Below are positions 60,483-64,000 of a DNA stretch of 64,000 nucleotides, in pieces; within the stretch, counting starts at the first letter, position 1; every line of letters begins with the position of its first letter. Origin of the DNA: an uncultured Acidobacteriota bacterium (GTDB lineage: Bacteria > Acidobacteriota > Terriglobia > Bryobacterales > Bryobacteraceae); assembly GCA_902826685.1 (NCBI GenBank), contig CADEFT010000026.1:47598-111597 (forward strand), given 5' to 3'. The position numbers were made by a program, and so were the translations under genes. Below the pieces are notes generated by a model. It had not been told where the DNA came from and searched no databases. It worked only from the letters and a program-made list of their open reading frames with translations.

Positions 60483-61310
60483 TTAGCTCTCACCACGAAT
60501 CAGAGACTCTAGGTCCTTGTCACCGGCATTCTGGGCGATGGTGAGCGCTTGGCTGAGGCGCTGGGCGGCGGACTCGGGTTGTCCGGCGCGGCTGAGCGCG
60601 ATGGCTTCGGCTTGCAGAATCCGCGCGAGTTCGGTATCGGCGCCCGCCCACGCCAGACGGAGTCGAGCGGCGGTTCGTAAATCGGCAGCCGCACCCGGGA
60701 TGTCTCCGGTTTCAAGGCGTGCCAGGCCGCGGATGCGGTAGGCGGCATCTGGTGTGATGCCGAGAATCTGCCGCGATCGCTCAAATTCCGGAATGGCCTG
60801 CGAGGCCAGGCGCTCGGCGTGGGCGGCGTGGCCGAGTTTGAGCCGCGTGTCCGCCAACAAGAGAGCCGAGGCGGCACGCGCTTCCTGCCCGCGCCATCGG
60901 ATGCGAAGGGACGCTGCATGAGCAGCTTCGGCGGTGGCGCCGGCGGCCTCGTAAGCGCGATCGGCGAGTTCACGCAGCCCGCGATTATAGAGGTCCTCCC
61001 ATCTGGCGTAGGTTTGGCGGTGGAGCGGCAGGACCCAGAAATCGATGAGGGGAAGCGCGGTGCAAAGGCCCCAGAGATCGAGATAGATCGCGCCGCGCAA
61101 CAGGGCCGCGACAGCAAGGAAGCCGGTTAGGTACCAAACGGGCCACGCTACGAGCGCGAAGGGGCTATCGGGGTTGCGTTTCCACAATACCCAGTAGGTG
61201 CAGAGGGCGGCGATCGCGGTGAGTATCAGGCCCTGATAGTGGTATCCGGCGACGGCGAAGCATAGCCAACCGGCGGCCTGGCGAATCGGATTTAGCGGGA
61301 GATCGCTCAC
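60483..61310 (-). CDS. Membrane protein with C-terminal TPR-like repeats
   Basis: 275 residues. Three or four hydrophobic segments (AAGWLCFAVAGYHYQGLILTAIAALCTYWVLW, FALVAWPVWYLTGFLAVAALL, ALPLIDFWVLPL) precede a soluble region of helical TPR-like repeats (ASALLLADTRLKLGHAAHAERLASQAIPEF, LARLETGDIPGAAADLRTAARL, EAIALSRAGQPESAAQRLSQALTIA). Function unknown. The GTG at 61310 overlaps the stop of the oxidoreductase (GTGA), indicating coupling to it. Confidence 0.75.
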   Translation of the reverse strand: MSDLPLNPIRQAAGWLCFAVAGYHYQGLILTAIAALCTYWVLWKRNPDSPFALVAWPVWYLTGFLAVAALLRGAIYLDLWGLCTALPLIDFWVLPLHRQTYARWEDLYNRGLRELADRAYEAAGATAEAAHAASLRIRWRGQEARAASALLLADTRLKLGHAAHAERLASQAIPEFERSRQILGITPDAAYRIRGLARLETGDIPGAAADLRTAARLRLAWAGADTELARILQAEAIALSRAGQPESAAQRLSQALTIAQNAGDKDLESLIRGES

Positions 61311-62623
61311 GGGAACGGCGGCGGGTGGAAGACGGACATGATCTCGGCGAGCATTTGGTCGCGGTTTTCGAATCGCGATTCGTCGTAACACCCCAGCGGG
61401 TTTTCAATGACGTTGATGAGGCAGCGGTTGCAATAGCTGCAGGGTCTGGGGGCGCGGTCGGCGCCGGCGGCGAACTGTTGGACGAGGTCGTTGTTGGCGA
61501 TCAGAGGGCGGGCGATGCTGACCGCGTCGCAGTCGCCGGACTGGATGGCATTGCGGATGATGGATGCCGTTTGGAATCCACCGGTGCAGATGACGGGGAT
61601 GCTCACCACTTGCTTGATGGCACGGGCGTCGGGAAGATTGATGCCTTCGATGGTGTCGCCGCGTGCCCGCTCCCAGGCGGATTGGAAGAGCTTGGCTCCG
61701 AGCGGCGTGGTGAGGGCGATGTAATTCAGGAGTTCGCGGCGGCCGCTGGAGATCATGGTGTCGAAAGTTTTTAGCGCTTCGTCGGTGGGGAAATCGCCGG
61801 GTGGATTCTTGGGATGAGGGAAGTAGCTACCGGAGGAGACATGTATGGCGTCGGCACCGGCCTGCTCGGCCCATTTGGCGACCTGCATGGTGTGCTCGAT
61901 TCTGTTGCCTTCGCCTTCGAAGGGGAGCAGGGCGTTGTGGAATTCGGTGGCACTGAGCTTGATCTGAAGATGGTAGTCGGAGCCTACTTCGGATCGGATC
62001 GCTCGGATGACGTCGAGGAGGAAGCGGGCGCGATTTTCGAGGGAACCGCCGTAGTCGTCGTCGCGGTCGTTGATTTCCGGGCTTAGGAACTGGGTGAAGA
62101 GATAGCCGTTGGCGGCGTGGAGTTCGACGCCATCGACGCCGGCCTCACGGGCGCGCCGGGCACCGGCGGCGAAGGCACCGATGGTCTCGTGAATATCGGC
62201 GGGCGTCATGCGCTCGCATTCGAAGCCGTGGAGGGGCTCGGGGTTGCCGGTGGAACTGAGTCCCTTGGGGAACTCGATGCCGGGGACGTCGCGCTGGCGG
62301 CCGGCGTGGCTGAGTTGTATGAGGAATCGGCAGTCCTGTTGGTGGACTTTGTTGGCCAGTTCACGCCAGAACGGGATGCGTTCATCGGAATGGATGGTGG
62401 CGTAGTTGGGCATGATGCGCCCACGGAGGGTGACGGGTACGAAGGAGGAAACGATGGCGCCGACTCCGCCGCGGGCGAACTTCAATTCCCAATTGATACG
62501 GGCTTGGTTTCCGGAGCCGTCGTAGTTGTCGAAACGGCCGGAGATGTTGGAGCGGAGGATGCGATTCTTGAGGGTGAGATTGCGGCCGGCGAGAGGGGTG
62601 AAGATGGGATCGGGGGTGGGCAT
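61307..62623 (-). CDS. NADH:flavin oxidoreductase, Old Yellow Enzyme family with Fe-S motif
   Basis: 438 residues. The FMN-binding TIM barrel has PIFTPLAGRNLTLKNRILRS, LIQLSHAGRQ, VDGVELHAANGYLFTQFLSPEINDRDDDYGGSLENRARF (the family signature) and VICTGGF. Near the C-terminus PCSYCNRCLINV ... GCYDE gives C-x2-C-x2-C-x11-C, a [4Fe-4S] site as in 2,4-dienoyl-CoA reductase-like members. It lacks their C-terminal FAD/NAD domain. The open frame extends far upstream but overlaps the PEP-CTERM gene in another frame, so MPTPDPIFTPL at 62623 is used. Substrate not known. Confidence 0.9.
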   Translation of the reverse strand: MPTPDPIFTPLAGRNLTLKNRILRSNISGRFDNYDGSGNQARINWELKFARGGVGAIVSSFVPVTLRGRIMPNYATIHSDERIPFWRELANKVHQQDCRFLIQLSHAGRQRDVPGIEFPKGLSSTGNPEPLHGFECERMTPADIHETIGAFAAGARRAREAGVDGVELHAANGYLFTQFLSPEINDRDDDYGGSLENRARFLLDVIRAIRSEVGSDYHLQIKLSATEFHNALLPFEGEGNRIEHTMQVAKWAEQAGADAIHVSSGSYFPHPKNPPGDFPTDEALKTFDTMISSGRRELLNYIALTTPLGAKLFQSAWERARGDTIEGINLPDARAIKQVVSIPVICTGGFQTASIIRNAIQSGDCDAVSIARPLIANNDLVQQFAAGADRAPRPCSYCNRCLINVIENPLGCYDESRFENRDQMLAEIMSVFHPPPFP

Positions 62624-62664
62624 GGCGAGAACGAGCGTACCACACCGGCCGATCCCATTCCGGA

Positions 62665-63492
62665 CTAGCTTCTTCGGCGGCGAACCCAGGCGAGGATGGC
62701 CAGGCCGGAGGCCGCCAGCGCGATGGCGGCGGGTTCGGGCGACGCGGCGTAGGCAGTGCCGGAGGCCGTGGTGACGGTGACCGGGCCGCCCGACAGTTGA
62801 ACCTGAATGAAAAGGTCGAGCCGGGCCTGGTTGGTTGCGGCCTCGCCCAAGTCGGCGGTGTTCAAGGCCAGGAGGCCGAAGAAATTCACGGTATCTCCGT
62901 CCGTGAACGCGCGGCTGTACGAGTAGACTTCCGATTGTGAAGTAAAGAGGTTTGGAAGGGCAGCGAAGGTGTGTACGACTCCGTCCACCGTGGCGGAAAT
63001 GTTGTCGTTCGCCAGGGACCCGGCGAAAGGGATAAATTTGCGCCCGGTTCGAACCCAAATAAAAGTAGCGGTGCCACCGCCCCCTGTGAAGGTCATGGAA
63101 TCGTCGAAGGAACCGTTGTACTGGCCGGTCGCATGGAGGATGCCTCCGCCGCCGGAAGTCGCGGAAGTGGAGCCGGTTAGAGATCCGTAGCTGGCTGTAC
63201 CGGAGGCGTTCCCGGTGGAGCCGGCGTTCACCACCCAATCGATTGGGGTCAGGAGCGGCTGGGGCGGGATGGCGAATGTGGCCGAGCCACAATTGGAGGC
63301 GGCGGAATTGACGCCGGAGGCGCTGATGTTCTGAATGCCACCAGGAAAGGTAACGATGCCTCCCGGCGGCGGGCTGTACCGGAAGGTAAGGTTGCATTGA
63401 GCGGTGGAGGCGGCGGCGCTGGTAATGCTGGACGCCTGGGCAGTGACTGCCGACGAGGCGAGGAAGAGCGCGAGGACAAAGTTTCGACGCAT
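62665..63492 (-). CDS. PEP-CTERM sorting-signal protein
   Basis: 275 residues. A signal peptide (RRNFVLALFLASSAVTAQA) is followed by a Ser/Thr/Gly-rich beta-rich mature part. The end is SPEPAAIALAASGLAILAWVRRRRS, the three-part PEP-CTERM signal (PEP motif, hydrophobic helix, Arg cluster) cleaved by an exosortase (EpsH-type). This implies an exosortase elsewhere in the genome and an extracellular or biofilm-matrix location. AGAGGG lies six bases before the ATG. Two cysteines (QCNLTF, NCGSAT) may form a disulfide. Confidence 0.93.
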   Translation of the reverse strand: MRRNFVLALFLASSAVTAQASSITSAAASTAQCNLTFRYSPPPGGIVTFPGGIQNISASGVNSAASNCGSATFAIPPQPLLTPIDWVVNAGSTGNASGTASYGSLTGSTSATSGGGGILHATGQYNGSFDDSMTFTGGGGTATFIWVRTGRKFIPFAGSLANDNISATVDGVVHTFAALPNLFTSQSEVYSYSRAFTDGDTVNFFGLLALNTADLGEAATNQARLDLFIQVQLSGGPVTVTTASGTAYAASPEPAAIALAASGLAILAWVRRRRS

Positions 63493-63610
63493 AGGGTTCC
63501 CTCTTTCGATCCGGGCTGCTGAGAATCGGAGTTCTCTGAGGGATTATGCGGAAACTTGATGGGGATCGCGTCAAGCCCAAAGTGGGACTGGCGAAGGATA
63601 AACGGGGGGG

Positions 63611-63641
63611 AATGAAAAAGCCCCGGATTTGGACCGGGGCT
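63611..63641 (-). terminator. Rho-independent terminator of the rRNA operon
   Basis: On the minus strand an 8-bp GC stem (AGCCCCGG/CCGGGGCT) with a 7-base loop is followed by CTTTTTCATT. It lies just past the 5S 3' end. Confidence 0.85.
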
Positions 63642-63653
63642 ATTTGTTTAATC

Positions 63654-63766
<113 letters not shown>

Positions 63767-63848
63767 AAGCTTGTAAGAACTGGTTGATAGAGATTGGCGG
63801 GGCGAACAAGTTGCGCGAATTGCGCGTTGTGCCTGCAGTAAATTTTAT

Positions 63849-64000
63849 GGTCAAGCCGAACGGGCTATTAGTATCGGTAAGCTCAACGCATTGCTGCGCT
63901 TCCACATCCGACCTATCAACGTGGTAGTCTACCACGGCCCTACAAAGCTTGCGCTTGGGAAATCTCATCTTGTGGTGGGTTTCGCGCTTATATGCATTCA
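63849..64000 (-). rRNA. rrl: 23S ribosomal RNA, 3' end (partial)
   Basis: On the minus strand the sequence includes AAGCGCGAAACCCACCACAA, AGATTTCCC, GGTCGGATGTGGAAG and the terminal GATACTAATAGCCCG ... GGCTTGACC, which is the 3' end of bacterial 23S. It runs off the right edge. The rest of the operon lies outside the window. Confidence 0.93.

Overview
The window is a gene-dense piece of a high-GC bacterial chromosome with no phage, insertion sequence, CRISPR array or tRNA gene that I could recognise. The gene content points to Acidobacteriota, most likely the Bryobacterales/Solibacter group. The evidence is three large Oar-like TonB-dependent receptors with an N-terminal carboxypeptidase-regulatory domain, a CRTAC1/ASPIC-UnbV protein beside a TPR protein, a PEP-CTERM protein, the futalosine menaquinone gene mqnD, and a stand-alone LigC/PolD1-type repair pair. 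The taxonomic call is inference from content, not from an rRNA comparison.

Layout. 1-188: start of a PQQ-like beta-propeller gene running off the left edge. 0.3-5.6 kb: Oar-like receptor, small DUF5655-like protein, then groES, an OmpH/Skp-like chaperone and a membrane protein. 5.6-10.2 kb (minus): Rpn-type nuclease, xdhC, mocA and an AsmA-like protein, tightly packed. 10.2-19.5 kb (plus): a HisD paralogue of the HpsN type, a Tat-exported glycosidase-like protein, metX-metW, and a second Oar-like receptor. 19.5-23.1 kb (minus): GT-C-like membrane transferase, mqnD, HEAT-repeat protein. 23.2-28.9 kb (plus): membrane GT2 glycosyltransferase, an HD-GYP/GAF/GGDEF protein, a LolA-like secreted protein, and a PduO-type cobalamin adenosyltransferase. 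28.9-30.7 kb (minus): YdjM-like membrane protein and lipid kinase. 30.8-34.3 kb (plus): ligA, DedA-like protein, SDR. 34.3-38.8 kb (minus): the classic ffh-rpsP-khpA-rimM-trmD-rplS-rnhB translation cluster. 38.8-44.0 kb (minus): Flp pilin, Skp-like chaperone, bamA, tetraheme cytochrome. 44-48.8 kb: NodB deacetylase and DUF3224 protein divergent from the ASPIC/UnbV-TPR-secreted protein trio. 48.8-54.9 kb (minus): lactate-permease-like transporter, ceramidase-like hydrolase, third Oar-like receptor. 55-57.3 kb: ATP-dependent ligase and PolD1-like polymerase, convergent. 57.4-59.7 kb: enolase-superfamily enzyme and MFS transporter. 59.7-63.5 kb (minus): methyltransferase, TPR membrane protein, OYE-family oxidoreductase, PEP-CTERM protein. 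63.6-64.0 kb (minus): rRNA operon end (terminator, 5S, 3' end of 23S).

How the genes work together. Envelope biogenesis is well represented: two Skp-like chaperones, BamA, AsmA-like, LolA-like and three large beta-barrels. Gene-start architecture is unusual. Many start codons lack a Shine-Dalgarno sequence and instead have a -10-like hexamer 5-11 bases upstream, which suggests leaderless or nearly leaderless mRNAs. Several divergent gene pairs are separated by only 29-62 bp. Several convergent pairs overlap at their 3' ends.

The strongest large-scale signal is a change in strand composition near 28-31 kb. The plus strand is C-rich to the left and G-rich to the right, whichever strand the genes are on. 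This resembles a replication-origin-type skew flip or an inversion boundary. No gap longer than 300 bases without a gene was found.
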